From positions 192,455,891 to 192,519,890 of the forward strand of contig NC_081406.1 in assembly GCF_030272615.1 (NCBI RefSeq): a DNA stretch of 64,000 bases, read 5' to 3'. Source of the stretch: Cryptomeria japonica. Lineage: Eukaryota > Streptophyta > Pinopsida > Cupressales > Cupressaceae. Shown one piece after another: positions 1 to 10,087 of this stretch (positions are counted from its first letter, which is position 1; every line of letters starts with the position of its first letter). Below the pieces are notes generated by a model. It saw only the letters and a program-made list of their open reading frames with translations, did not search any database and was not told the DNA's origin. Both the position numbers and the translations under genes were made by a program.

Positions 1-884
1 ATGAACTCCCATATCATCATTAAAGGGGACCACGACATCTATCTCCTCATCATCTGAATCTATAAGCTCTACATCTTCACTGGTAGGCCTAAGAATTGCT
101 CCCATTCTCGCAACAACTCGAGAATGTTGTATGAAGATTGAGACATCTGAAGGAATGCCCTACTCTATCCCAAACTGCCGCCTAACTCAGTCGAAGTAGA
201 ACGGGACTATAATGTAACTGTGCCATCCCTCTAGGGTGCAATTCCTCTACATTAGGTGAATTTTTCTATGCTTGTCTATCCAAGTGGCCATTTGTCGGAA
301 CAACCTCCAAGCAATGTCCTATGATCTCAATCTATCTATGACAACTCTCCAATACAACAGATCACCATTCTGCCATGGTTTGGTAAGTGGGTAAGCATAT
401 AATCTAGGCACATCGACATCCACATCAGCTAGTACTTGTGTTGTCCTAGTACATGTGAGTTCTCAAACATCCAAATCTGCAGAAGGGTGCATGTCATCAA
501 ACTAGTCCCCTTGACATAGACATACTCTCCTAGATCATGGTAGAGATGAGCTAACATGATCCATCCCCAGGAGAACATTGTTTGTTTCTCCTCCATCGCT
601 CGAATAGCATAAGTGAGGCCCCCATGTATGTGACTACCCAGTCGATTAGGGCATATGGCTATCCCCATTGTGGGTATCATCAATCTCCTCACAAGAAGAA
701 TGGCGCCAATGGGATGTAGTAACCAATGGATCATAATCTGACCCATCGTCTCGCTAGGAATCGCTCGCCTGATGTAGTACATCTCTCTCTCCTAAATGAT
801 GATGGTAAGTGACCTGTCTAATACCTCATTGTATGTCCTCTAATGGGAAGTATCAGTATGCAGTACGCATCCTCAAGAGTGACT
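1..884 (-). pseudogene. Plant-mobile-domain (PMD) gene, downstream part, interrupted
   Basis: Read on the minus strand this resembles the plant mobile domain (aminotransferase-like PMD, PF10536), found in transposon-derived and PP7-long-form-like plant genes. From 884 downward: a TLEDAY..LPIRG motif, then GWIMLAHLYHDLGEY and LLQIWMFE (429-782), then PRLYAYPLTKPW, and VPFYFD.VRRQFGIE.GIPSD, all typical PMD landmarks in the usual order, followed by an acidic tail. Several in-frame stops and a frameshift near 800 disrupt it. The upstream half continues at 8821-9446 beyond a retrotransposon. PMD genes are known both as host genes and inside MULE or gypsy elements; this copy cannot be assigned to either. 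The domain call is from remembered family motifs, not a search. Confidence 0.72.
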
Positions 885-1804
885 TATTGGCAATTGACAC
901 TCAATTGGTTGGTTTCACTGTGTTGTCATTGATGGCAACATGATATATTGTTCTGGCTTCATGTTATGGTTCAGTTGTGTATCGGCAGGCACTACACAAG
1001 CACTGGCACCGACATGATAGAAGGATTTCTTTGGTTACCGGAAATGCAGGCCGACATGGTTTAGAATATGGCTATCGGTATTGGAGGCTGACATCTCTTG
1101 GTTCCATCATCGACAATTGATTTTGATATTCATGTATTTATGTTATCTAGCCGACATGTAATTTGATATTGTAAATATCTTTGTGAGCCGACATAAGGCA
1201 CGATAAATTGTATAGGGTATATAGGTCAGTTGGATTAGATCATTTTTCATATAGGAGATTATGGAATATGTGGATGTGATATAATGCGATATATATCACA
1301 GAGATCATGTATGTAAGGATATTTATGTAAGGGTTATTTCGGTAAAGGGTTTAGGGTTTCAAACCGGAACAGACAGAACTTAACCAGAACTATATTTTGG
1401 CATAGAAGATGTTATCCTAGTAGCTCACTCATTTCTCTGGATTGAAGTCTAGATTTATATGTAGTTAGTGAGGCTCCTTTTGTGATTGAGTAGTGTGCTT
1501 TAGGCCCTTCCTGCAAGTGCAGGCCCCTTATATTTTGTAATATCTCTTCATATGGCCAATGGATTGATATTGTGGGTCACAAATCCCACCGTGGTTTTTC
1601 CTCTTTGAGGTTTTCCATGTATAATTTTGTGTGTTATGGTTCTCATTTATGTTATTGGCTTATTGGTTTCTTTACTTCTTTCAATTTTGTATATATCGGT
1701 ATACCAGTTGGTGTATGCATGTTTTAATAAGGCTAAAATAGATATTTTTGGTATAACACTGATTCACCCCCCCCCCCCCCTCTCAGTGTTATTGGATTCC
1801 AACA
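885..1804 (+). repeat. 5' LTR (family A)
   Basis: It begins TATTGGCAATTGA (the 3' copy has the canonical TG) and ends in ..GGATTCCAACA. A pyrimidine run of about 14 C lies near the end (1767-1780), followed by CTCTCAGTGTTATTGG. A TATA-like GGGTATATAGG near 1215 is kept in all three family copies of the window (885, 7906, 10088). Confidence 0.9.
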
Positions 1805-1805
1805 A

Positions 1806-1819
1806 TTGGTATCAGAGCC
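1806..1819 (+). promoter_or_regulatory. Primer binding site, initiator-Met tRNA type
   Basis: TTGGTATCAGAGCC starts two bases after the 5' LTR end. TGGTATCAGAGC is the classic plant LTR-retrotransposon PBS complementary to the 3' end of initiator Met tRNA. It fixes the element's orientation as plus. Confidence 0.92.
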
Positions 1820-1872
1820 TTGTGCCTCGGAGGAAGTTTAACAGCTTGAGGGAGATCCCGAATCCAGAATCC

Positions 1873-3010
1873 ATGGATATGAGTTTGGAGAAACAACTTG
1901 AGATGGCACTTGAAGATTATGATGTTAAAAGATTGAAGAACTTAAAGCTACAAGATGAATTGAATTCTGCTAAGGAATTCATTCTTGTCCTACATAAGAG
2001 GTTGTCATTTGTTCAAGCTATAACCATGAGGATGTCTAAGGAGATTTAAGACTAGAAGAAAAAGGAAGAAAATCTTGTTGTCTCCATGAAGAACAAAATT
2101 GAAGAATGTGGTAGGTTGGTTCATGAGAATGATATGTTGAGAACTGATTTAGTACAATCCCAGAGTAATGAATAAGAGCTTGAGAGACAAATGATAATTG
2201 TGAGAGACGATCTAACAACTACAAGTGAGTATAAAGAAAAATTCAAGATTAGTTGAGCATGGCTAGATGAGTTATTGAAAAGACAAAGGTAGATTGGAGA
2301 TTCCACTGGACTTGGATTTGAGCAAGGACAGAGTTCTGGTACTGCTAATGAAGATCAAAACCATAAGGCACCGGTAAGGCAATTTAATGCTTATAAATTT
2401 AATGGTAGATGTTTTGTTTGTAATAAATTTGGTCACATGGCTAGGCAATGTACAAACAAGCAAATCAGAACCCTAATTCTACTCTTGGTCAATGTTCTAA
2501 ATATAATAAGTATGGTCATAAGATAGAAGATTGCAGAATGAATGTTAAATGCTATGCATGTGGAAAATTTGGACATATGGCTAATCAGTGCAAGTCAAGC
2601 AATTTCACTGGTTTTAGCAAAGCAATTCAAAGGAACAATGTTACATGCTATGCATGTAATGAGGTTGGACATATTGCTAAATTCTGTAGAAGCATAAATC
2701 CATCGGTTGGTAATGGAGGATAAAATGAGAAAGGGAAAGAGAAGGTTAATGAAATCTGACAAGATCATACCCAAAGATGGGTCAGGAAGACTGAAGAACA
2801 ATCAATAGATGGGAATGCATCAGTTACTTATCCAGTAGACGAGGTTGCTCCTGCACCGGTAGGAGGCTCAAACGGTAACTGAGGCAGATGCCTTAGGGGT
2901 GGGAAAAATTCATGAAGATATTGCATATGCCTTGAGAAGAGGTTTTGAAAGATGTTCCAGACATTGGAGATGCTTATCCGGCATGGAGATATTTTGTTCG
3001 AGATCTGGTA
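1873..3010 (+). pseudogene. gag: gag-like nucleocapsid region with four CCHC zinc knuckles
   Basis: It would supply the nucleocapsid part of the retrotransposon particle. The N-terminal part (ATG at 1873) is Lys/Glu-rich and likely coiled coil. CFVCNKFGHMARQC lies near 2412-2453. After a frameshift near 2455 comes an open stretch at 2448-2723 with CSKYNKYGHKIEDC (second Cys changed to Tyr), CYACGKFGHMANQC and CYACNEVGHIAKFC, all of CX2CX4HX4C type. Several stops (for example after MSKEI at 2047) and the frameshift make it non-functional. A degraded Pro/Val-rich tail runs to about 3010. No capsid or protease domain was recognised. Confidence 0.8.
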
Positions 3011-3257
3011 TCTTTCACTGGCAGTCATTGATGTCAATGAAAGATTAGGGTTTTTCTTTTTCTTGGAGGATAGAAGGTCGAATTCACTTCATTTTTTATT
3101 ACCTTGCATTCAGATCGATTTAGTGTGATTAAGAGCGACTAAGATCAATCAAAGGCGATTCAGAGCGATTAGATTTCTTCTTGAGTGATTTCACCGACGA
3201 CTGAAAGAGTTTGTTAGGGTTTCACAGGAAGCGATTACCAGGTAATTTTCTTTAATC
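3011..3257 (+). other. Spacer between gag and second coding region
   Basis: Non-coding spacer with repeated GATTCAGAGCGATT-like words (about 3115-3170) and TTAGGGTTT/CAGG patterns that resemble a 5' untranslated leader before the ATG at 3258. No known motif was recognised. Confidence 0.35.
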
Positions 3258-6004
3258 ATGGAAGCAGGATCATCATCTATTCCTATCTTTGTTGCAAATC
3301 TGACTGTTTTAGAGGTCAAAGACTATCCCAGACCAACTTTCAAGCGGTATCTACATGTGGCTACACTGGATGACTCGGTTGGAGCATTTTCCCGTGTTCC
3401 GGAGGGAGTTGTTTATGTCGAAGATGTTATGGAATACATACACTGTCACATTGAGGATTTGGGAACATCTGATATAAAGGGCATGTACATGAGTGAGCTT
3501 ATGGGAGATTCTGGAAAGGTTAAACCAGCATACAAGCATATTGAAGACTTGGGGTTTACCGGCATTCTGGACATTCTAAAATTCAAAGATGAAATCATTA
3601 GGTATGTTTTGAGAAGAGTACATGGAGAGTTTATTTGGTTGGATAGACCTTAGAAAATTACCAAGGAAATCATTGGTTCACCACAGCTTGGGTAACGTCC
3701 AGATAAGAAGGTTTCTAATGATTATGTCAATAAAATCACCTGCACAACATCAGACAGGAGATCTATGAGAATAAGCACTATCACTGACATAGACATCAGA
3801 TTCGGTAGCATGATCATCAATTATAATGTAACTCAGTCAAACTGACTGAATTTTGTTTCTAGCTCCTGCATTTTCGTAGCTTACAAAATAATGAGAGAAA
3901 ATGAGAAATTGGATCTATGTGGTTGGATGTTAGATGAATTATTAATAAACCTAGGAAATATTAAAGGTGAAAAGAAAGGAACTATTTGGTATGGCGACTT
4001 AATTGTCTACTTAATGTTATTTTTCATGAATGACACTCCCAATTTTGGGAAGAGACAATGGGCATTTGATATCCTGGTAGGGAGACAATTGAAACAATCA
4101 ATTACTACTTTAGGCAGTCAGAGAGATGATAAGGTATGGGGATATTTTAAGGTATTCCAGAAGGCTATGAAGTCTAGGAAAGAGTTCCTAAGCATACTGT
4201 TGAAAAATACTCAACCGACATATGCGTCATGGTGAAGAAGGATGAAACACTTATGGAAGCGGTTAAGCCCTAGAAGATTTGGATTGAGGAAATGGGCTAT
4301 GAAGTTGATGCAAATATCTTAGATGTTTATGCAAAGATGTTGATTGATGCACCTATTGATGAAGTTGAGAAGCCTTGCGGTATAGCAAAGCAAAATAAAC
4401 AAGAGGTTGAAACAGAGTTCAACTGGAAGAAGAGACAAAAGCAAGAAGGAAAGGCAAGCAAGTTTGTAGAAAAGGTCTCATGGGATATTACAGCATGTAT
4501 TGATGTTGTCACAAAGAAAGGCAGGAAGAGGAAGGATCTAGAAGTACACATTGAGCCTGTTACAGAAGAGTTTGAATATGAGGATGACACACCCTTTTCT
4601 ATCAAGAGGGTTATAAGGAAGAAAATACAAGAAACAAAGGTAGAGGCTAAAAAGAAACCAGTTAGGAGAGTCACATTCAAATTACTAGCACATAAGCAAG
4701 CACAAAAAGTAACACCTTCAGCTCCATCTGGTAATGTAACTATCATTCAACCAAAAACTTGTGTAGAGTTAGTAGATGAAATAACTAAGGATGGCATGTA
4801 AGAGAATGTAGAGTTTAACTATGATTGTTTAGACAATGTTGAACAAAGAGAGATAGAGGAAGTAGTTTTGTTATATTTGGATATTTATAAGAAAGCCTTG
4901 ATAAAAATTGAAAATAACTATATGATATGTTAGATGCTAGGAGGCTATAAGTAATACAAGAAGACAAGCATGTTAAAATTCAAGAGTTGTTATCTATTTG
5001 TGTTTCTATTACTCTAGAGGAAATGGATAAGACACTTGAGGTTGCAGATAGAAAGGTCTTTAACAACAAACATAGAATAACCAGTCTTATTCTAGGAAGG
5101 GTAAATGAGATAATAAAGGAGACCCAAAAGGCATGAGCTAAGTTATTTGACAAGAACAGAGGTTTCTTTACTTCACCGGAATAAAAAATAGACACTGCAA
5201 ACACCCCAGTTGAAGGGAAAGGAAAGGGTATTATGGGTACTTCACCCTCAATTTTGAAGAACATTAAGATGGTGGAAATCAAGCCCCTAGTGGATACAAA
5301 TGTACAGTCAAATGTTGAGATACCGACAAATACAGAAAGTGAAAAGGTTGATGTAAAGCGGAAAATCGAACCCTAGTTGCTCTCCCCTCTTCCAACTCCA
5401 AGGAGAGAGAAGGGAGATTACTAGGATTGACGGTTTTCACTTAGGGGAGACTTTACATTCAAAAGAGGGGTTGAAACCCACAAGATCCAATCCCACACAA
5501 TGCAAGATTGGATTCTAAATGAGTTTCAAGGGTTAAGACAGCAAGGCTACCCTCTTTTGTAAAGAATGTAGATAGAAGGATTAAGCTAGGAATGCATGAA
5601 AAGTGAGAAAGATTCACTTATATAGGGATATAGGATGAAGCTGCGGACCTGGAATTAGCAATAAAATGTCGAGACGGCGCTGTCCTGCAAATTCGAGCGA
5701 AATTTGACGGGACGATGGCGCCCGGCGTGCACACGGTCCTCCGAAAAATCCGCGAAACGAAGGGGGATTTGTTCGTCTCTGCACAAGGATTCCAGATCTT
5801 CAATTTCAGCCGCGTACCTGCAACCTACACACAGAAAAGCGAAGACGATTGGGGGGGTTAGGGATTAGGGGTTTGCCCTTAGGTCAAACCCCGATTTTGG
5901 AATTAACCAAGAAATGAGAAATGTTGTAAATGTAAATGTTTGTAATGTAAAACAAGTACTAGTACCTTGTTGTAAGAATGTTTGTATTCTTACATGCGAA
6001 GGTG

Positions 6005-6066
6005 TAGATGTTGTTGTATGTTGTATGTTGTATGTTGTATGTTGTATGTTGTATGTTGTATGTGGT
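6005..6066. repeat. Heptamer microsatellite (GTTGTAT)n
   Basis: About seven head-to-tail copies of GTTGTAT sit inside the solo LTR, with a GTTGTATGTGGTATG edge. A second short run of ATGCTTGA octamers lies at about 6150-6185. Confidence 0.85.
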
Positions 6067-6365
6067 ATGTGATCTCTTCTTCAATGGTTGAATCCTTGTC
6101 TTGAATGCAACACTTAGCCTTGAATGGAGACTTAGAATGCTCAATTGCTTGAAGGAATGCTTGAATGCTTGAATGCTTGAATGTTTGAGTATCGTTTCCA
6201 CCTTTTTTTTGTCTTACCAAAATGGGAGAGGAAATGTAGTTTATATACTTGCCAATTAGGGTTGATAGACTGATTTTTCCGACCTTGGGCCGACAAGGAA
6301 AGAGTATTTCCCGAATTGCAAACAAAAAGACCCGAAGCCCCAAAAGAGACCGGGCCCAAAATAGG

Positions 6366-6433
6366 GCCAGGGACCAGGGCGCTGGGCGCCATGGTCCAGC
6401 GCCCTGGTCCTGAAGGACCAGGGCGCTAGGCGC
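6366..6433. repeat. GC-rich palindrome cluster
   Basis: GGACCAGGGCGCTGG and its complement CCAGCGCCCTGGTCC flank GCGCCATGG, forming a strong hairpin, followed by another CCAGGGCGCTAGGCGC copy. It lies in a locally GC-rich segment of the otherwise AT-rich solo LTR. Confidence 0.7.
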
Positions 6434-7893
6434 TCTAGTCCCACCTCCCAGGACAGCAAGGTGCAAGGAGGGATCAGGCAGGGTGCTAGAAAAATGCAGT
6501 TTTTGATGCCATGAGCAAGTTTCGGGGTCTCCATTCAGGTTTCGTGTTGCATTGCCATCGTGAAGACCCAAATGTAGTCGAAATTGCAAGTGTCGCAATT
6601 TTAGGACGCTACAGTTGATATTGTACAGGATACTAATTTTGAGGATAACAGTCCTCCGGATACAAATGTATAGGTTGAGGTTACAGTTCCTACAAAGGAA
6701 CCAACAATTATAGAGACTGCACCAAGTGGTGAAGCCACCGATGCAAGTGAGGAAGCTATTAAGGATAAATCATCAGAGGAGAAGAAAGGGAAATCCGGCA
6801 AGGAACCGGTAGTGGATCCATCATTGTTGTCAATTGACACCTCGCAGGTTGTAAAGAAAAACATAACTGAGATGATTCCTACTGAACTCGTGATGATGGC
6901 CACACAGAAATTGATGAAGGGGGGATCTATGGATAAAGGGATTATTGATCAGTCTATCACTGTTTTGCACAGACTAGTCCCAGATTGTAAGTTTGACAGA
7001 GAAGCGAGCCCATCCGGCAAGCTTAAGACAATTACTGAGCACATTTCAAAGGATTTTCAATCCTTGCAGCAGATTTGAAATCGGCAAGCACTAGAGAGGT
7101 TCACTCAGGCTAAAAGAGCTACATTTGATCAAGTAATTGAGTATGAGAGGAAGAAGATTGATGAAAAGTTGAAATTAATAGACAATTCTTTAAAATAGTG
7201 TACAAATATTTACAGGGTATGTTGTAACACAGATGTACTTACAGTTAATGTGGATAAGAAGATTAAGGATTTTCAGGACAAATTGCAAGTATAGCTAATT
7301 CTTTTGATGGATTGAATTCATTGACTACATCCATTGATGATCAAATTTTGGTTTTGGAAGCCCAAATTTATGTTCTTGAGAAGGAAAAAGATAAAATCAT
7401 AAGAAGAGCTAGAAGTCTTAGAGGCTTGGTGAGTCCCCGGTTGGATTCATTCAGTGTACATAAGAAGGAGTGCATGGATATGGTTGGAAAGACCACACCG
7501 ACAGAGCTAAGTGAGAAATAGTCATTTGCACATATACTAAATGGACTTGTATCTATTTTCGTCACTTTCAAAACTGGTTGGGATACTTATCTTGAGCTAT
7601 TGGAGAAGGCATATCCAGAAATTTTCAAATTTGTTAAACTCAAGTAAGATATTTTTGGGATACTCATTGTACAGTTTTGGATCTTTGACATTCTTTTTGA
7701 AATTTTGATGGAATTGATGTCAAAGGGGGCCTGATATAGATGTGAAAAATAATAGGAGTTGTATACATTATGGGGAATATGGAATACTTTTGATTATGAT
7801 CATTGATGAATATTTAGCTCAGGGGGAGCAGGCAGGATGAAATCGACTAATGAAACCTTGACCATTTTTCACATGAGTGTTGCCATCAATGCC

Positions 7894-7903
7894 AAAGGGG
7901 GGG
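7894..7903 (+). promoter_or_regulatory. Polypurine tract of the gag-only element
   Basis: AAAGGGGGGG is followed by AT and then the 3' LTR start TGTTGGCAATTG. This is the usual plus-strand priming site. Confidence 0.88.
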
Positions 7904-7905
7904 AT

Positions 7906-8820
7906 TGTTGGCAATTGATGCTCAATTGGTTGGTTTCACTATGTTGTCATTGATGGTAACATGGTATCTTGCTTCATGTTATGGTTCATTTGTATATCGG
8001 CAAGCACTACATCAGCACCAGCACTAGCAGGATAGAAGGATTTCTTTGGTTACCGGCAATGCAGACCAACATAGTTTAGAATATGGTTATCGGTATTGGA
8101 GGCTGACATCTCTTGGTTCCGGCATCAACAATTGATTTTGATATTCATGTATTTATGTTATCTAGCTGACATGTAATTTGATATTGTAAATATCTTTGTA
8201 AGCCGACATAAGGCATGATAAATTGTATAGGGTATATAGGTCAGTTGGATTAGATCACTTTTGATATAGGAGATTATGGAATATGTGGATGTGATATAAT
8301 GCGAAATATATCAAAGAGATCATGTATGTAAGGATTTTGTTTTTAAGGGTTATTCTGGTAAAGGGTTTAGGGTTTCAGACCGGAACAAAGCTTAACCGGA
8401 ACTGTATTCTAGCATAGAAGATGTTATCCTAGCAGTTCACTCACTTCTTCAAATTGAAGTCTGGATTTATATGTAGTCAGTGAAGCTCCTTTATTGATTG
8501 AGCAGTGTGCTCTAGGTTGTAAGTCTTCTTGCAAGTGCAGGCCCCTTATATTTTGTAATAGCTCTTCATATGGCCAGTGGATTGATATTGTGTGCACAAA
8601 TCCCACCATGGTTTTTCCTCTTTGAGGTTTTCCACGTATAATTTTGTGTGTTATGGTTCTCATTTATGTGATTGGCTTATTGGTTTCTTTGCTTCTTTCA
8701 ATTTTGTATGTACCGGTATACCGGTTGGTGTATGCATGTTTTAATAAGGCTAAAATAGATCTTTCTGGTATAACATTGATTCAACCCCCCCCCCCCTCTC
8801 AGTGTTATTGGATTCCAACA
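7906..8820 (+). repeat. 3' LTR (family A)
   Basis: Begins TGTTGGCAATTGATG and ends GGATTCCAACA, collinear with 885-1804 with scattered substitutions and a 12-C run instead of 14. The downstream 5-mer TGACC nearly matches TGACT upstream of the element. Confidence 0.9.
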
Positions 8821-9049
8821 TGACCATCATCTCCCCTAAGGGTAGGACAAACGTGGAGGTATCCACATCCCATCTCTCCATAAGTGCCATAAGCATCATT
8901 GGATGAAACTTAATGGATGGCATGTTGCATATGTGCCATAGCCCTACTACATGAAGTTTCTCTTTATCATCCTAAGACAATCAGAAAATTTGGCTCCGTA
9001 AATTTTGATATGTATGTCCGATAGTGTAATCTTGCATGTACGGTAATCT
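8821..9049 (-). pseudogene. PMD gene, middle exon upstream of the insertion
   Basis: On the minus strand this continues the PMD reading frame from a splice acceptor TTTTACAG ending at 9050. It encodes RLPYMQDYTIGHTYQ.., a segment with two stops where Trp would be expected (IF*LS*DD), and then LHVVGLWHICNMPSIKF, MALMERWDVDTSTFVLPLGEMM. The text stops exactly at the retrotransposon target site and resumes at 884 with VTLEDAY, the standard PMD order (ERW..THTF.LP.GEM.. TLED). This is the best evidence that the two halves were one gene. Confidence 0.72.
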
Positions 9050-9365
9050 CTGTAAAATCAACAATCAATAATTAGTACTATATCTATAAATTCAATCAAT
9101 CAATTCAACACCAAAAGCCTAATCCTTTGATTTCCCTTGGTCATCTTGTATAGGGAACAAGGTGTGATGGAAGGACTAGGGTACTTTGGGAGGACCGGGG
9201 CGCCCCAGTGAGACCATGGTGCCCTGGGAGGACCACAATGCCCAACTGGGACCATCGCACCCTGTTGGGGGCTCAAGTGAAATCAAACTTCCCTATCTAT
9301 AAAAAATTCAAACCTCAGTCCACTAAAAGTCAATAGAAAGTATGCAAGTGGCTCAATGGGCTCAC
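9050..9365 (-). other. Probable spliceosomal intron of the PMD gene
   Basis: On the minus strand the donor GACGAG|GTGAGC is at 9365-9364 and the acceptor TTTTACAG|AGATT at 9050. The coding phase is kept across the junction (..DHLLDE / RLPYMQ..). The intron contains the GC-rich stretch 9160-9260 with repeated GGGAGGACC and GACCATSGYRCCCTG words. Confidence 0.55.
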
Positions 9366-9446
9366 CTCGTCAAGCAAGTGATCTACAATCACGGACTGTC
9401 GTAGGATCTCCATCCGAGTGGGCATCTCGGGTTGTCTTCAAGGTAT
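9366..9446 (-). pseudogene. PMD gene, upstream exon fragment
   Basis: A short open minus-strand stretch encoding EMPTRMEILRQSVIVDHLLDE up to the splice donor at 9366/9365. The true start is unknown; a stop lies just upstream in frame. The call rests on phase continuity with the next exon and on the typical short N-terminal exon of PMD-type genes. Confidence 0.45.
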
Positions 9447-10010
9447 TTTGGGTGCTATGTGGGCTCCTCTGTTGCAAATAAGACAAAAAGTTTGAAAATG
9501 ACAAATTAAGGTATCATTTTCACTATTTAAGAGGAATGCACTTTTCAAAACCCTAATTTTTTGTTTTTCTACTTAATCATCCATATCTTGAGCTAGAACT
9601 CTGATTTTTGCATCGTTGATTGCATTGGAATCGTGATTCAATTCTCTTTCTTACTAGATGTTCCATGATGTGCTTTGACCTAATTTTGAGCCGCATTGTG
9701 AGTATTTGTCATCACCTCTCTTCACGATTCAATGTGGTAAACATGATACCCTATTTCAACACACTAATTAGCAAGCCGAAATAGGGGGCATATAGCTACC
9801 CTCAAATTTCATCACTTTCTTAGTAAAAATTTAGGTGATTTTGTGATTTTATCTAACAAGTGGTTTTGTAAAGTACGGTTCCTAATAGTGTACTACAGAT
9901 ACCATTGAGGGTTTCGTCTTCATCTGACACCTTATGGATATATCCTTTTTCATGAAATGTTTACTTTTTATATTTTAACTTGCATGTGCACGTAGTTTCA
10001 TATGATCACT
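9447..10010 (+). other. No gene; probable retrotransposon 3' internal remnant
   Basis: No coding frame of note. It ends in a polypurine tract and LTR start, so it is probably the non-coding tail of an LTR element whose body is lost. A second purine run, ATAGGGGGCATAT, lies at 9780-9795. Confidence 0.4.
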
Positions 10011-10025
10011 AAAGTGGGGGCTAAA
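10011..10025 (+). promoter_or_regulatory. Polypurine-tract-like site before LTR family B
   Basis: AAAGTGGGGGCTAAA immediately precedes TGTAGCGTCG, the start of an LTR related to the one at 40045. Confidence 0.6.
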
Positions 10026-10087
10026 TGTAGCGTCGTAAATTGTACACCCTTAACTGGGTGGTACAATTTCATGCTTAGGTTAGCACA

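Larger units (their letters stand above)
5352..6613 (+). mobile_element. Solo LTR inserted in the accessory coding region
   Basis: The 1262-bp block begins TGTAAAGCGG and ends GGACGCTACA, giving TG..CA ends with imperfect inverted termini. It is flanked by a perfect 5-bp duplication GTTGA (5347-5351 and 6614-6618). Removing it restores the coding text across the junction (..EKVD / VDIVQD..), which supports the call. The start codons inside it belong to low-complexity reading frames and are not genes. It is a different family from the host element. Confidence 0.85.
3258..7640 (+). pseudogene. Long unknown accessory coding region of the gag-only element
   Basis: Not recognised. Reading starts at ATG 3258 (131 open codons, Gly/Glu/Asp-rich). 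It continues after stops with 3891-4235 (motif WYGDLIVYLMLFFMNDTPNFGKRQW), 4292-4801 (highly charged, many Lys/Glu) and low-complexity Lys/Thr/Pro text to about 5350. It is then interrupted by a solo LTR (5352-6613) and resumes with Ser/Glu/Lys-rich text and 6812-7078, where LVPDCKFDREASPSGKL occurs, then a coiled-coil-like stretch to about 7520. Frame is largely maintained between scattered stops, so this was once one protein of perhaps over 900 residues. The position between gag and the 3' LTR matches accessory ORFs of plant LARD elements. No polymerase motifs are seen. Confidence 0.55.
885..8820 (+). mobile_element. Full-length non-autonomous LTR retrotransposon with gag but no pol
   Basis: The element has two long direct repeats (885-1804, 7906-8820), a tRNA-iMet-type primer site directly after the first, and a polypurine tract directly before the second. 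The flanking 5-mers are TGACT (880-884) and TGACC (8821-8825), a target duplication with one mismatch. The interior has a gag with CCHC knuckles (1873-3010) and a long second coding region (3258-7640), but I find no protease, integrase, RT or RNase H motifs. This matches the class called LARD or TR-GAG, which must borrow pol in trans. A solo LTR sits inside at 5352-6613. It landed within a PMD gene on the opposite strand. Confidence 0.88.

Noticed and set aside
1627-2049. 140-codon plus-strand open frame across the LTR/PBS
   Set aside because: It crosses the LTR end and the primer binding site; only the part after 1873 can belong to gag.
5990-6598. Long minus-strand open frames with Thr/Tyr/Asn/Ile/Gln/His repeats
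   Set aside because: They are produced by the GTTGTAT microsatellite and GC palindromes of the solo LTR; no family motif.
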